In this document: positions 54,130 through 62,320 of the stretch, piece by piece
How positions within the stretch are numbered: position 1 is the first letter of the stretch
Layout of the letters: every line of letters begins with the position of its first letter
Assembly: GCA_963724625.1 (NCBI GenBank)
Contig: CAVRVO010000007.1
Coordinates: forward strand, 1-64,000
Direction: 5' to 3'
Source of the DNA: DATBVX01 sp963724625
GTDB taxonomy: Bacteria; Pseudomonadota; Gammaproteobacteria; Steroidobacterales; Steroidobacteraceae
DNA length: 64,000 nucleotides
Translations under genes and position numbers: made by a program
The notes under the pieces: generated by a model
The model's input: only the letters and a program-made list of their open reading frames with translations
What the model was told of the DNA's origin: nothing
Databases searched by the model: none

Positions 54130-55086
54130 TCAGATCGCGTGCTGGCGTCGCATCGCTGCCGGAGTCATGCGATGAAAGCGGTGAAAGGTGCGAGTGAAGC
54201 TCGAGACATCCTGGTAACCGACTCGCATCGCGATCTCTGAAATCGCAAGCTGGCCGCTGCGGATCAATTGCGAAGCCTTCTGCATCCGGATCTCGCGCAG
54301 ATAAGCCTGCAAGGTATTGCCGTACTGTTGGTGGAAGACCTCGGCCAGACGACTTCTGCTGAGTCCCACGGCCCGCGCCACACTCTCCAACGTATGGTTG
54401 CACTCCGGCTTCGCCCGCAGGAGTTCGGCTGCGTGACCGGCCAGTATCCTGATCCTGCAATGGGCGGAAGCCGTTGAGGGGGCCTTCGGCCGGACGATCG
54501 AGCTGTTAAGCAGCTCGCCGATGAGCAGCCAGGCGTGAGCCTCGATGCATGCGTCCCGCAGCGGGTGGCTGCCCGGCATGCTCAGCATTGCCCGCGTCGA
54601 CTCCAACATCCGCTCCGAAAGCAGCGTATTGGTCAGCGTTTGCGCGGGTGTCAGGCAATTGCGCCGATCGAGCACAACCAGCGGCACGACAATGGCAATC
54701 TCCTGGCCGTAGCCTGCGTCGAATGTGCGCGTGACCGCCAACCGATCGCGTGCCATTACGGCCGCACACTGCGGTTCGCCGATCGAGACGCTCTCGCCTC
54801 CGTCCACGGATAGTCGGCCCGACCCGCACAGAGAGAAGAGGGCGAGCAGGCAGTCGGACATGGTGAGAATGTGCTGGCGTTCGGACTCGATGCGCCATTC
54901 ATACAGTTCCGCCACTGCTCCGCGATGGAGCCGGAACATCTCTCCCCAGGCTTGCCTTCCGGTCTCGCAGTAGTTGATTCGGCACGAAGTCGTCTTTGCT
55001 TCCGGATCCGTCGGGCGACCGACCACGGTCTGGCATCGATGATGTAGAAGACGCGTACGCAGAGGGGTGACGTCGTAGGTCTGCAT
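54130..55086 (-). CDS. AraC-family transcriptional regulator
   Basis: From ATG 55086 the product is 318 residues; the upstream codons to 55146 run into the operator-like palindrome. The N-terminal part looks like a cupin sensor of the AraC_binding_2 group. Two C-terminal helix-turn-helix units are seen, NHTLESVARAVGLSRSRLAEVF and LAISEIAMRVGYQDVSSFTRTF, ending at residue 318. It likely activates the neighbouring dipeptidase/SDR operon or the divergent GST gene. Confidence 0.85.
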   Translation of the reverse strand: MQTYDVTPLRTRLLHHRCQTVVGRPTDPEAKTTSCRINYCETGRQAWGEMFRLHRGAVAELYEWRIESERQHILTMSDCLLALFSLCGSGRLSVDGGESVSIGEPQCAAVMARDRLAVTRTFDAGYGQEIAIVVPLVVLDRRNCLTPAQTLTNTLLSERMLESTRAMLSMPGSHPLRDACIEAHAWLLIGELLNSSIVRPKAPSTASAHCRIRILAGHAAELLRAKPECNHTLESVARAVGLSRSRLAEVFHQQYGNTLQAYLREIRMQKASQLIRSGQLAISEIAMRVGYQDVSSFTRTFHRFHRMTPAAMRRQHAI

Positions 55087-55102
55087 GCCCGGGCCCCGTC
55101 TT

Positions 55103-55137
55103 GTCTGGTGGTATGTGTGATAACACATATCACAGAC
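55103..55137. promoter_or_regulatory. nested palindromic operator between araC-like and GST genes
   Basis: TATGTGT (55112-55118) pairs with ACACATA (55123-55129); GTGATA (55117-55122) pairs with TATCAC (55128-55133); GTCTG (55103-55107) pairs with CAGAC (55133-55137). The three inverted repeats are nearly concentric. They lie 17 bases before the AraC-family start and about 190 before the GST gene. It is probably an autoregulatory or divergent operator, possibly of the AraC-like protein or of a GntR/XRE-type dimer. Confidence 0.6.
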
Positions 55138-55323
55138 GGCACACAAGACGGGCGGCGCGGCTGGATCAGTTGCGGATGCTCAATGCACCCAGAGCAGGCC
55201 ACCCACGTCGCAGGTGCACTCGACGGCGGGGCAATGGCTATTGCACGAAGGTGTCGGGTCGACACGTGAGGCATCAGATATACGATATTGGTGATCCCAG
55301 CCAACCGGGGTGGGGCTCCGTAC

Positions 55324-56028
55324 ATGACAGACCTATCGAGCTTTCCTATCACGAGAAAGTGGCCCGCGCGCCATCCCGATCGGCTGCAGCTCTATTCTCT
55401 GCCCACGCCGAACGGCGTGAAGATCTCGATCATGCTCGAAGAGACGGGCCTGCCGTACGAGGTGCACCGCGTAGACTTCGAGACCCACGAGCAGCTGTCC
55501 TCGGAGTTTCGCTCGCTCAATCCGTACGCCAAGATTCCGGCGATCATCGATCCGAACGGGCCGGACGCGAAAGCACTGCCACTGTTCGAGTCAGGCGCCA
55601 TCCTGGTTTATCTTGCGGAGAAGACCGGTCAGCTCATGCCGCGCGACGGGGCGGGGCGATACGAGGCCCTGCAATGGGTCTTTTTCCAGGTGGGCGGCGT
55701 GGGGCCGATGTTCGGCCAGGTCGGTTTCTTCAACAGGTTTGCGGGGAAAACCTTCGAGGACAAGCGGCCGCGCGACCACTATGTCAACGAAGCGAAGCGC
55801 CTGCTTGAGGTCATCAACGGCCGGCTCGCTGATCGGCAGTGGATGATGGGCGACAGCTACACGATCGCGGACATCGCGATCCTGCCGTGGGTGCGCAACC
55901 TCATCGGTTACTACGAGGCCGCGGATCTCGTCGGCATCGGTGGCTACCCGCACGTACGCCGCGCACTTGAAGTATTTCTGGCGCGACCTGCGGTGATCCG
56001 GGGTCTCGAGATCCCGAAACGTCCCTGA
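55324..56028 (+). CDS. glutathione S-transferase family protein (YghU-like)
   Basis: From ATG 55324 the product is 234 residues. The thioredoxin-fold N-domain has LYSLPTPNGVKISIMLEETG and NPYAKIPAIID with the cis-Pro, then ESGAILVYLAEKTG. The helical C-domain has YTIADIAILPWVRN. The TPNGxKxSxxLEE motif is typical of the Nu-class YghU/YfcG group of disulfide-bond reductases. It is divergent from the AraC gene. Confidence 0.85.
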   Translation: MTDLSSFPITRKWPARHPDRLQLYSLPTPNGVKISIMLEETGLPYEVHRVDFETHEQLSSEFRSLNPYAKIPAIIDPNGPDAKALPLFESGAILVYLAEKTGQLMPRDGAGRYEALQWVFFQVGGVGPMFGQVGFFNRFAGKTFEDKRPRDHYVNEAKRLLEVINGRLADRQWMMGDSYTIADIAILPWVRNLIGYYEAADLVGIGGYPHVRRALEVFLARPAVIRGLEIPKRP

Positions 56029-56058
56029 GACGATGAAGGAGTGGCGAGACGCTTCGCC

Positions 56059-56868
56059 CTAGCGGCGATCACTGTCGGCAAACAGCTTGTTCATCGTGCT
56101 GTACTCGGCGGCTTCATTGAAAAGCGTGCCCATCGCGCCAGCAAGAAAATTGGTCGCGAGACGACTCGTAAGGCCCAACGCCGCTTGCGCGATTGCCGAC
56201 CCTGCGCTCAGACGTCGAACCCCGAGCTTCTGGAGGGCATCGATTGAAGGCAGACCCGGCACCGCCATGATGTTAAGAGGCGCCGGCTTGATGGCTGCTG
56301 CAATTGCCGATATGGCCGCGCCGTCGGCGAGGCCTGGCACGAACACGCCGTCACCACCGGCCGCCCGATAACGCGCTGCCCTGGCGATGGTCTCCTCGAT
56401 TGCCGCATCCCCGGATGCGATGCCGCGCAGGTAAACATCCGTACGTGTGTTGATGAAGAGGTCGACACCGGAGTGCTCGGCACGGTCGCGAATCGCCTCA
56501 ATCTTTGCGCACAGCATCTCCTTCGAGCCGCGGCCGTCTTCGATGTTGATGCCCGCGGCTCCGGCATCGATGAGGCGGGCGGCGAGCTCGGCCACAGAGC
56601 GCGGGTCTTCCGAATAGCCGCCCTCCATGTCGACGGTGAGCGGCACGCGAATGACGCGAGCGATCTCGCGAGTAGCGGAAACGAGTTCTCCATCCGGGAG
56701 AATGTTGTCATCGGAGTAGCCACGCGACCAGGCCAGTCCCGCACTGGTCGTCGCAATGGCCTTGGCACCCAGGCTCTCAATTAGCCGCGCGCTGCCGGCA
56801 TCCCAGGCGTTGGGGAGCAACAGCACGCCTGGGCCTTGGTGGAGACTTCTAAATACCTGTGTCGACAT
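56059..56868 (-). CDS. isocitrate lyase / PEP mutase family protein
   Basis: A 269-residue TIM-barrel protein. It starts LLLPNAWDAGSARLIES and carries LTVDMEGGYSE (Mg-binding Asp and Glu), GINIEDGRG and FINTRTDVY. The catalytic KKCGH/KRCGH motif of true isocitrate lyases is absent, so it belongs to the ICL/PEP mutase-like group of carboxyphosphonoenolpyruvate mutase/2-methylisocitrate lyase-related enzymes. Substrate unknown. It is convergent with the GST gene. Confidence 0.85.
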   Translation of the reverse strand: MSTQVFRSLHQGPGVLLLPNAWDAGSARLIESLGAKAIATTSAGLAWSRGYSDDNILPDGELVSATREIARVIRVPLTVDMEGGYSEDPRSVAELAARLIDAGAAGINIEDGRGSKEMLCAKIEAIRDRAEHSGVDLFINTRTDVYLRGIASGDAAIEETIARAARYRAAGGDGVFVPGLADGAAISAIAAAIKPAPLNIMAVPGLPSIDALQKLGVRRLSAGSAIAQAALGLTSRLATNFLAGAMGTLFNEAAEYSTMNKLFADSDRR

Positions 56869-56981
56869 GTTTCATCCTCAGCTGAAGGAGTGCCCTTCAA
56901 GACCACATCACAGCCAGTTTGTTCAAGCCCGAGTGGCGCGAATCGCTCCTCACGTCACGTGATGAGGAGGGCTCGTAGGAA

Positions 56982-57251
56982 TCAATGATTCTTGTGGTGA
57001 TCTTTCAGGAACGCGACAAGTGTTGTAATGGCGTCTTGGGTCTCGCCGGCAATCACATCGGAATATTCCGGAGATCCGTCGGGAAAGCGAATGCTGTCTG
57101 ATGTTGTTATCAGGTGATTTAGTGAAGTCAGAAGCGATTCTCGCGCGGTTGGCGAGGAGCGAGTCAGGGCGGTCAAAAATACCGCCAAAACGCTTTCAAT
57201 CGCGATGATCCGTGCCGTCGTTCTGACTCGTTCAAATTCTTCGGGCGTCAT
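56982..57251 (-). CDS. small hypothetical helical protein
   Basis: An 89-residue protein starting MTPEEFERVRTTARIIAIES, all-helical with many Leu and Thr, and a tail TTLVAFLKDHHKNH. It lies 16 bases after the ACT-like gene in the same direction. I do not recognise the family. Confidence 0.5.
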   Translation of the reverse strand: MTPEEFERVRTTARIIAIESVLAVFLTALTRSSPTARESLLTSLNHLITTSDSIRFPDGSPEYSDVIAGETQDAITTLVAFLKDHHKNH

Positions 57252-57267
57252 TTCCTTAGCTCCTTGA

Positions 57268-57684
57268 TCAAAGAGCCTGTAGCAGGTGGGCCGCGCGATT
57301 GTAGTGGCGTGGCTCTACCCAGAAGAGCATGCCGCACCGACCGTCTCCCGCGGAGATCACGTTGGCCGCGATGATGTTGATGTTCGCCGACCCGAGTGTG
57401 GCGAGAGGCCCCACCGTCGCGCCGACTTCGTCCGTCCCCTGACCCAGAAAGGCACGCTTGGTACGGCTCAATTTCCATTTGCGCCGCTTGGCGATTTCTT
57501 TGAGGCCGTCGAGATCCTGGGTGACGAGATCAATCTGCGCCTGGTTGCGCCCTTGCGGAAATCCAGAGAATGCGAGCAGGTTGAGGTTCGCCTCCAGGAG
57601 CGCTACCAGAATGCGGCCCGCCTCCCCAGGTTTGTTCCCCACCATGACGTACGCGTAATTCACCTTGCGAATCGTGATTGGCAT
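57268..57684 (-). CDS. ACT-domain-like protein
   Basis: From ATG 57684 the product is 138 residues. It reads MPITIRKVNYAYVMVGNKPG then GEAGRILVALLEANLNLLAF, followed by VGPLATLGSANINIIAANVI: two beta-alpha-beta units of the ACT type, which often bind amino acids. The open frame upstream of ATG 57684 runs to 57990 but overlaps the divergent sulfatase region and is not protein-like. The role may be sensing an amino acid. Confidence 0.65.
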   Translation of the reverse strand: MPITIRKVNYAYVMVGNKPGEAGRILVALLEANLNLLAFSGFPQGRNQAQIDLVTQDLDGLKEIAKRRKWKLSRTKRAFLGQGTDEVGATVGPLATLGSANINIIAANVISAGDGRCGMLFWVEPRHYNRAAHLLQAL

Positions 57685-57798
57685 TTGCGACTCCTTGCTG
57701 TAGCCGCACGCTATCTTGCGTGAAGCGCGACTATACGCCGGAGCGGGGCTACCATCGCCCAAGGCCGCAGACGCGGCCGATAAGGACCACCAAATCGC

Positions 57799-59232
57799 AT
57801 GACACGCAACTTCAGTCGCGGCATTCTTGTCGCGGCGCTTGCATGCGCAATTCTCCCCAGCAGCGCACGCGCAGAGTCGCAACCTCATGCCGCGAGTTCG
57901 CCATCGCGCCCGAACATCATCTTCATCCTCCTGGATGACCTGCGATGGGACGAGGTCGACTATCCCTTCGTCAAAGCCCCGAACATCCATCGCATCGCGA
58001 GCGAGGGCGCGACGTTCAAGAACGCTTTCGTCACGACGCCGCTCTGTTCACCCAGCCGCGCGAGTTTTCTCACCGGTCAGTACGCGCACAAACACGGCAT
58101 CACCGATAACACTGACCGCAGTCCGCGAAGTCACGAGCTCGTCACGTTCCCGCGCCTGTTGCACGACGCCGGCTACGAGACCGCCTTCATCGGCAAGTGG
58201 CACATGGGCCTCGATGACAACGCGCGACCGGGCATTGACTACTGGGTCAGCGTGAAGGGGCAGGGGAACTATCTCGATCCCGAGTTCAACGTGAATGGCG
58301 AGCGCAAGAAGATTTCCGGCTACTTCACGGATATCCTGAGTCAGTTCGCCGTCGATTTTCTGAAACAGCCGCACGCCAAGCCGTTCCTGCTTTATGTCTC
58401 GCACAAGGCCGTTCATCCCGACCTGATTCAATATGCCGACGGGAGCGTGTCGGACCTCGGTGGCGGCAAATTCATTCCCGCCGAGCGACACAAGACTCTT
58501 TACGCCGATGACGCCATCCCCCATCGCGCGAATTACGGCAAACCGCCGGAAGGCAAACCCGCATTGCTCCGGCACATCGACGATCTGCCCCCGCTTGGCC
58601 CGAACACCGTCACCGATGACGAAACCATTCGCAATCGCCTGCGGATGCTCGCGTCGGCGGACGAAGGCCTGGGCAAGATGTTCGCCGTCCTCGAAGCGCA
58701 GAAGCAGCTGGACAACACGCTCATCATCTTCACGAGTGATGAGGGCTACTTCTACGGCGAGCATGGCTTGAGCTTCGAGCGTCGCCTGGCCTACGAGGAG
58801 TCCATCCGCATCCCGCTGCTCGTGCGCTATCCAAAGCTGATCAAGGCCGGCAGCGTCCTCGACCAGCTCGCATTGAGCATCGACATCGCGCCGACGCTCC
58901 TCGCGATCGGTGGCGCGCCGGCGGCTCCGGGCATGCATGGGAGATCTCTCTTGCCGCTATTACAGGGCAAGAAGATCCCGTGGCGCGAGTCGCTCCTCAT
59001 CGAGCACGCCTCGGACAAGGTATTCCCGCGGGTCGTGAACCTGGGCTACCAGGCTGTGCGCACGGACGGGTGGAAATACATCCACTATGTCGACCTCGAA
59101 GGCATGGATGAACTCTACGATCTACGCACCGACGCTTTTGAAATGAAGAACCTCGTCGCCGCACCGGGAGCGCAGGCGCCGTTGAAGGATTTGAAGGCGC
59201 AGCTACAGAGATTGCTCAAGGACTCGCAATGA
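57799..59232 (+). CDS. secreted sulfatase (alkaline phosphatase superfamily)
   Basis: A 477-residue protein. A signal peptide spans residues 1-25. Metal-site residues are in NIIFILLDDLRWDEV, and the formylglycine signature is CSPSRASFLTG (Cys is oxidised by a formylglycine-generating enzyme). The GKWHMGL block and FTSDEGYFYGEHGL complete the active site. It hydrolyses a sulfate ester, perhaps on a polysaccharide or steroid, in the periplasm. It stands alone with no maturase gene in the window. Confidence 0.88.
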   Translation: MTRNFSRGILVAALACAILPSSARAESQPHAASSPSRPNIIFILLDDLRWDEVDYPFVKAPNIHRIASEGATFKNAFVTTPLCSPSRASFLTGQYAHKHGITDNTDRSPRSHELVTFPRLLHDAGYETAFIGKWHMGLDDNARPGIDYWVSVKGQGNYLDPEFNVNGERKKISGYFTDILSQFAVDFLKQPHAKPFLLYVSHKAVHPDLIQYADGSVSDLGGGKFIPAERHKTLYADDAIPHRANYGKPPEGKPALLRHIDDLPPLGPNTVTDDETIRNRLRMLASADEGLGKMFAVLEAQKQLDNTLIIFTSDEGYFYGEHGLSFERRLAYEESIRIPLLVRYPKLIKAGSVLDQLALSIDIAPTLLAIGGAPAAPGMHGRSLLPLLQGKKIPWRESLLIEHASDKVFPRVVNLGYQAVRTDGWKYIHYVDLEGMDELYDLRTDAFEMKNLVAAPGAQAPLKDLKAQLQRLLKDSQ

Positions 59233-59334
59233 TCGTCGCTGACCACTCGTTGAGACAACGCGTGGGAGAATCGGCGCTAAACGCGCATAAATCGCGAGCG
59301 CGTACTCAGTGGGCTGGGGCGTACGATCTCAGGC

Positions 59335-59877
59335 ATGAGCCCCGAAGCCAAGGACCTGGCGACGATCGAGGAGCGCATCCAGACAGTGCGTGGGCAAAAG
59401 GTCCTGCTAAGTCAGGACTTGGCTGGTCTGTACCGCGTGACGCCGAGCGCTCTGCTTCAAGCTGTACGCCGCAACCGCTCGCGGTTCCCACGCGACTTCG
59501 TGTTTCAATTGTCCAATCAAGAGCTTGGCAACTTGAAATCACAATCTGTGATTTCAAGTTTGATCCAGACCAGGCGACATGGCGGCCGAAGGCACCGGCC
59601 GTATGCCTTCACAGAACAGGGCGTCGCGATGCTTTCCAGTGTGTTGCGAAGTCCTGCTGCAATCGCAGTCAACATCGAGATCATGCGCGCCTTCGTGCGT
59701 CTGCGGCGAGCGAGTGTCGTGAGCGAGAAGCTCTTGAGCGTCGTGGCGGAGCTCGCTCAGCGCGTCGACGCTCATGATTCGGCGATCACGAGTCTGATTG
59801 AGAGCATTAGGCGTCTGGTGGAACCTAAGCGAGCGTCACCGAGGAGGCGACCAATCGGCTTTGTGCCGATCGAGTAA
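59335..59877 (+). CDS. ORF6N-domain protein
   Basis: A 180-residue protein whose first 90 residues (IEERIQTVRGQKVLLSQDLA, then FPRDFVFQLSNQEL) are the ORF6N domain. This is followed by AFTEQGVAMLSSVLRSPAAI and a helical tail. ORF6N proteins occur in phages, plasmids and chromosomal accessory regions and are thought to bind DNA or act as antirepressors. No prophage genes are nearby. It may be a leftover of a mobile element. Confidence 0.8.
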   Translation: MSPEAKDLATIEERIQTVRGQKVLLSQDLAGLYRVTPSALLQAVRRNRSRFPRDFVFQLSNQELGNLKSQSVISSLIQTRRHGGRRHRPYAFTEQGVAMLSSVLRSPAAIAVNIEIMRAFVRLRRASVVSEKLLSVVAELAQRVDAHDSAITSLIESIRRLVEPKRASPRRRPIGFVPIE

Positions 59878-59898
59878 CTGGGCAGCCTGCCTCGCTAC

Positions 59899-59941
59899 TT
59901 GACATGAAATCCTTTACGTTCTAACTTAACCTTATTGTTAA
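59899..59941 (+). promoter_or_regulatory. promoter-like sequence with TTAAC/GTTAA inverted repeat
   Basis: TTGACA (59899-59904) is a perfect -35 box. Seventeen bases later lies only a weak -10 (TAACTT, 59922-59927). The inverted repeat TTAAC-CTTATT-GTTAA (59926-59941) overlaps its end, 17 bases before the ArsR start. The repeat lies where an ArsR-type repressor would bind. Confidence 0.45.
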
Positions 59942-59957
59942 TTACGTTGGTGGTTAA

Positions 59958-60299
59958 ATGATGAGCATCGACCGCCTTTCCGCCACCTTCTCCGCTCTCG
60001 CGGATCCCACGCGTCGGGCCATCCTCGCTCGTCTCGCCAAGGGCGATGTGACGGTGAACGAGCTCGCCGCACCCTTCGACATCAGTCTGCCAGCGGTGTC
60101 GCGGCATCTGAAGGTGATGGAGTCTGCAGGGCTCATCTCCCGAGGGCGTGACGCGCAGTGGCGCCCGTGCAAGCTGGAGACAGCAGCGCTTAAGGACGTT
60201 GATTCGTGGCTGGCCGGCTATCGTCGCTTCTGGAGCGAGAGCTTCGACAAGATGGACGCCTACCTCGTCAAGATGAAGAAGAAGGGGAAACGCAAGTGA
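59958..60299 (+). CDS. ArsR/SmtB-family winged-helix regulator
   Basis: A 113-residue protein (ATG 59961 is also possible). It reads TFSALADPTRRAILARLAKG then VTVNELAAPFDISLPAVSRH with a recognition helix LPAVSRHLKVME. It lacks the cysteines of metal-sensing ArsR proteins, and belongs to the group paired with SRPBCC (AHSA1) genes. The stop overlaps the next start. Confidence 0.88.
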   Translation: MMSIDRLSATFSALADPTRRAILARLAKGDVTVNELAAPFDISLPAVSRHLKVMESAGLISRGRDAQWRPCKLETAALKDVDSWLAGYRRFWSESFDKMDAYLVKMKKKGKRK

Positions 60300-60766
60300 A
60301 CGCCAGACTTCGCGACGATGAACTTCTCATCACGCGTGTCTTTGACGCGCCAGCCTCGGTGCTCTTCGCGATGTGGTCCGATCCCGAACACCTGAAACAC
60401 TGGATGGGGCCGAAAGACTTCGACTGTCCCGAAGTCGAAATCGATTTCCGCGTCGGCGGCGCCTATCGCGTGATGATCAGGTCGGCGGAGCACGGCGACA
60501 GCTGGTTTGGCGGCATTTATCGTGAGATCGAGCGGAATCGACGGCTGGTCTTCACGTTTACGTGGGACAACGACGGCCCGTCCGCGGGCGTCGAAACCCT
60601 CATCACGATCACATTCGAAGAGCGCAACGGTAAGACCGTCCAGACTTTCCACCAGACGCCCTTCCTCACTGTCGAGCGGCGCGACAGCCACGTGGGCGGC
60701 TGGAGTCAAGTCTTCGACAAGCAACGGGCCTACGCCGAAGAAATCGCAAAGGAGTACACGTCATGA
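60296..60766 (+). CDS. SRPBCC/AHSA1-domain protein
   Basis: From GTG 60296 (overlapping the ArsR stop) the product is 156 residues. The AHSA1 fold is shown by LLITRVFDAPASVLFAMWSD, DFRVGGAYRVMI and TFHQTPFLTVERRDSHVGGW. Such proteins bind hydrophobic ligands and are commonly encoded after an ArsR regulator. It overlaps the GST gene by four bases (ATGA). Confidence 0.85.
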   Translation: MNARLRDDELLITRVFDAPASVLFAMWSDPEHLKHWMGPKDFDCPEVEIDFRVGGAYRVMIRSAEHGDSWFGGIYREIERNRRLVFTFTWDNDGPSAGVETLITITFEERNGKTVQTFHQTPFLTVERRDSHVGGWSQVFDKQRAYAEEIAKEYTS

Positions 60767-61401
60767 TCACGATCTCTGCTTTCAAATGGGTTCCGGACTT
60801 TGCCCAGGGCCAGGTGCGCGATCTGCGCGCGCGTTGGGCGCTCGAGGAGGCTGGTCTACCCTATAAGACACGCCTTCTGGAACAGGGCGATCAGGACAAG
60901 CCAGACTATCGCGCGCTGCAACCCTTCGGACAGGTGCCCATAATCGAGGAAAACGGCCTCGTCTTGTTCGAGTCCGGCGCCATCGTGCTGCACATCGGCG
61001 AACGGAGCGATGCGCTCCTGCCGAAGGACGTGGGCGCACGGGCGCGCGCGACGCAGTGGCTGATCGCGGCGCTCAATTCCATCGAGCCGTTCGTCATGAA
61101 TGTCGCGCTGATCGATCTCTTCTATAAGAGTGAGGAGTGGGCGAAGGTGCGCCGACACGGCGCGGTGGCGTTCATGCACAAGCGCCTCTCTGCCCTCTCC
61201 AAGTCGCTCGGCGACAAGCCCTACCTCGACGGCGAGCGCTTCACCGCGGGCGATCTGATGATGACGACGGTGCTGCGCATCCTCCCGGAGATTGCCGCGA
61301 GCGACGAACGCCTCGCGAGGTATATCGAGCGCTGCACGGCTCGACCTGCCTTCAAGCGGGCGTTCGATGCGCAGATCGGAGATTTCCGAAAGGCCGCTTG
61401 A
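60763..61401 (+). CDS. glutathione S-transferase family protein
   Basis: A 212-residue GST. Thioredoxin-fold elements are PDFAQGQVRDLRARWALEEA, QPFGQVPIIEENG and FESGAIVLHIGE. The helical domain has FTAGDLMMTTVLRIL. It completes an ArsR-SRPBCC-GST operon, a common arrangement in Proteobacteria thought to respond to reactive or lipophilic compounds. Confidence 0.85.
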   Translation: MITISAFKWVPDFAQGQVRDLRARWALEEAGLPYKTRLLEQGDQDKPDYRALQPFGQVPIIEENGLVLFESGAIVLHIGERSDALLPKDVGARARATQWLIAALNSIEPFVMNVALIDLFYKSEEWAKVRRHGAVAFMHKRLSALSKSLGDKPYLDGERFTAGDLMMTTVLRILPEIAASDERLARYIERCTARPAFKRAFDAQIGDFRKAA

Positions 61402-61416
61402 CCGTCGTTCACTCTT

Positions 61417-61454
61417 ACCCTAACCCTAACCCTCTCCCCGTGACGGGGAGAGGG
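61417..61454 (+). repeat. intergenic palindromic repeat (possible terminator)
   Basis: ACCCTAACCCTAACCCT runs into CCCTCTCCCCG-TGA-CGGGGAGAGGG (61430-61454), a perfect 11-base stem with a 3-base loop. This is a widespread intergenic palindrome family in Proteobacteria. It lies 28 bases after the GST stop and may serve as terminator. The CCCTAA units are not a telomere. Confidence 0.7.
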
Positions 61455-61703
61455 AAATCGACTCGCCGCGGGGGTGACGCGGCGACCTAGGCCGCGCCCG
61501 GAAAGACCGCCATTTCGCTGTGCTTTGCTGTCTTTCGCGCCTCGTGACCTCAAAGAGGCCCGATTTCCGGGGATCTTCGCACCAGGCATTCGGTAACCGT
61601 TCGAAAGCCACCAGATTTGCAACTGGCGTCCCGCGCAGTGTGCTCGCGACAATAGTAGTTGTGAATTTGCGCGCGATTGATCTGGCGAATACACTTTCGC
61701 CAA

Positions 61704-61916
61704 ATGAGTCATACCGTGACAGTGCGCTTACCCAAGGACCTGGCAAGCTGGCTTGAAGCAACCGCGCGCAGGCGCGGTGTGTCGCAGAGCCGCATCATTC
61801 GGGACCATCTCGAGAGAGCGCGGGCCAGCAGCCCGAGTCAGGCATTCATGGAGTTGGCCGGCTGCGTGCGCGGGGCGCGCAATCTTTCGCAGCGCAAGGG
61901 GTTCAGCCGGCGATGA
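61704..61916 (+). CDS. ribbon-helix-helix antitoxin (VapB-like)
   Basis: From ATG 61704 the product is 70 residues. The Arc/CopG fold is MSHTVTVRLPKDLASWLEAT then RRRGVSQSRIIRDHLERAR. The stop overlaps the PIN-domain gene start (ATGA). It should bind its own promoter and neutralise the toxin. Confidence 0.8.
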   Translation: MSHTVTVRLPKDLASWLEATARRRGVSQSRIIRDHLERARASSPSQAFMELAGCVRGARNLSQRKGFSRR

Positions 61917-62320
61917 AGGGTCTGGCAGACACGGGATTTCTGGTCGCATTCGCGAATCGGAATGATCGCTTTCACGACTGGGCCGTCACTGTAGCAGAGG
62001 GCGTCACGGAGCCACTCCTCACCTGTGAGCCGGTGCTTGCCGAGACAGCCTTTCACCTCCGCAGCGTGCAGGTCGCGTTGTCCTTGATTCATTCCGGGCT
62101 GATCGAGCTTGCCTTCGAGTGCAACGATCAACTTCCCCAGCTTGCGGTTCTGGCGCAGCGTTATGCGGATCGCAAGCCGGACTTGGCAGATCTTTGCCTC
62201 GTGCGTATGAGCGAGCTGCACCCACGACATAGCGTTATTACCACGGATCGGCGGGATTTCCGCATTTACCGACGCAACAAGCGCGAGGCAATTCCTGTCG
62301 TGTGCCCGCCTGGGGCGTGA
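61913..62320 (+). CDS. vapC: PIN-domain toxin (VapC family)
   Basis: A 135-residue protein. The PIN acidic residues are D6 (LADTGFLVAF), E44 (LAETAFH), D86/D89 (KPDLADLCLV) and D104 or D108 (ITTDRRDFRIYR). VapC toxins are tRNA/rRNA endonucleases. Its last 55 bases overlap, on the opposite strand, the tail of the amidohydrolase gene. Confidence 0.85.
   Translation: MKGLADTGFLVAFANRNDRFHDWAVTVAEGVTEPLLTCEPVLAETAFHLRSVQVALSLIHSGLIELAFECNDQLPQLAVLAQRYADRKPDLADLCLVRMSELHPRHSVITTDRRDFRIYRRNKREAIPVVCPPGA

Noticed and set aside
61417..61432. Telomere-like CCCTAA repeats suggesting a linear replicon end
   Set aside because: Only two units, joined to a known type of intergenic palindrome and with genes on both sides.
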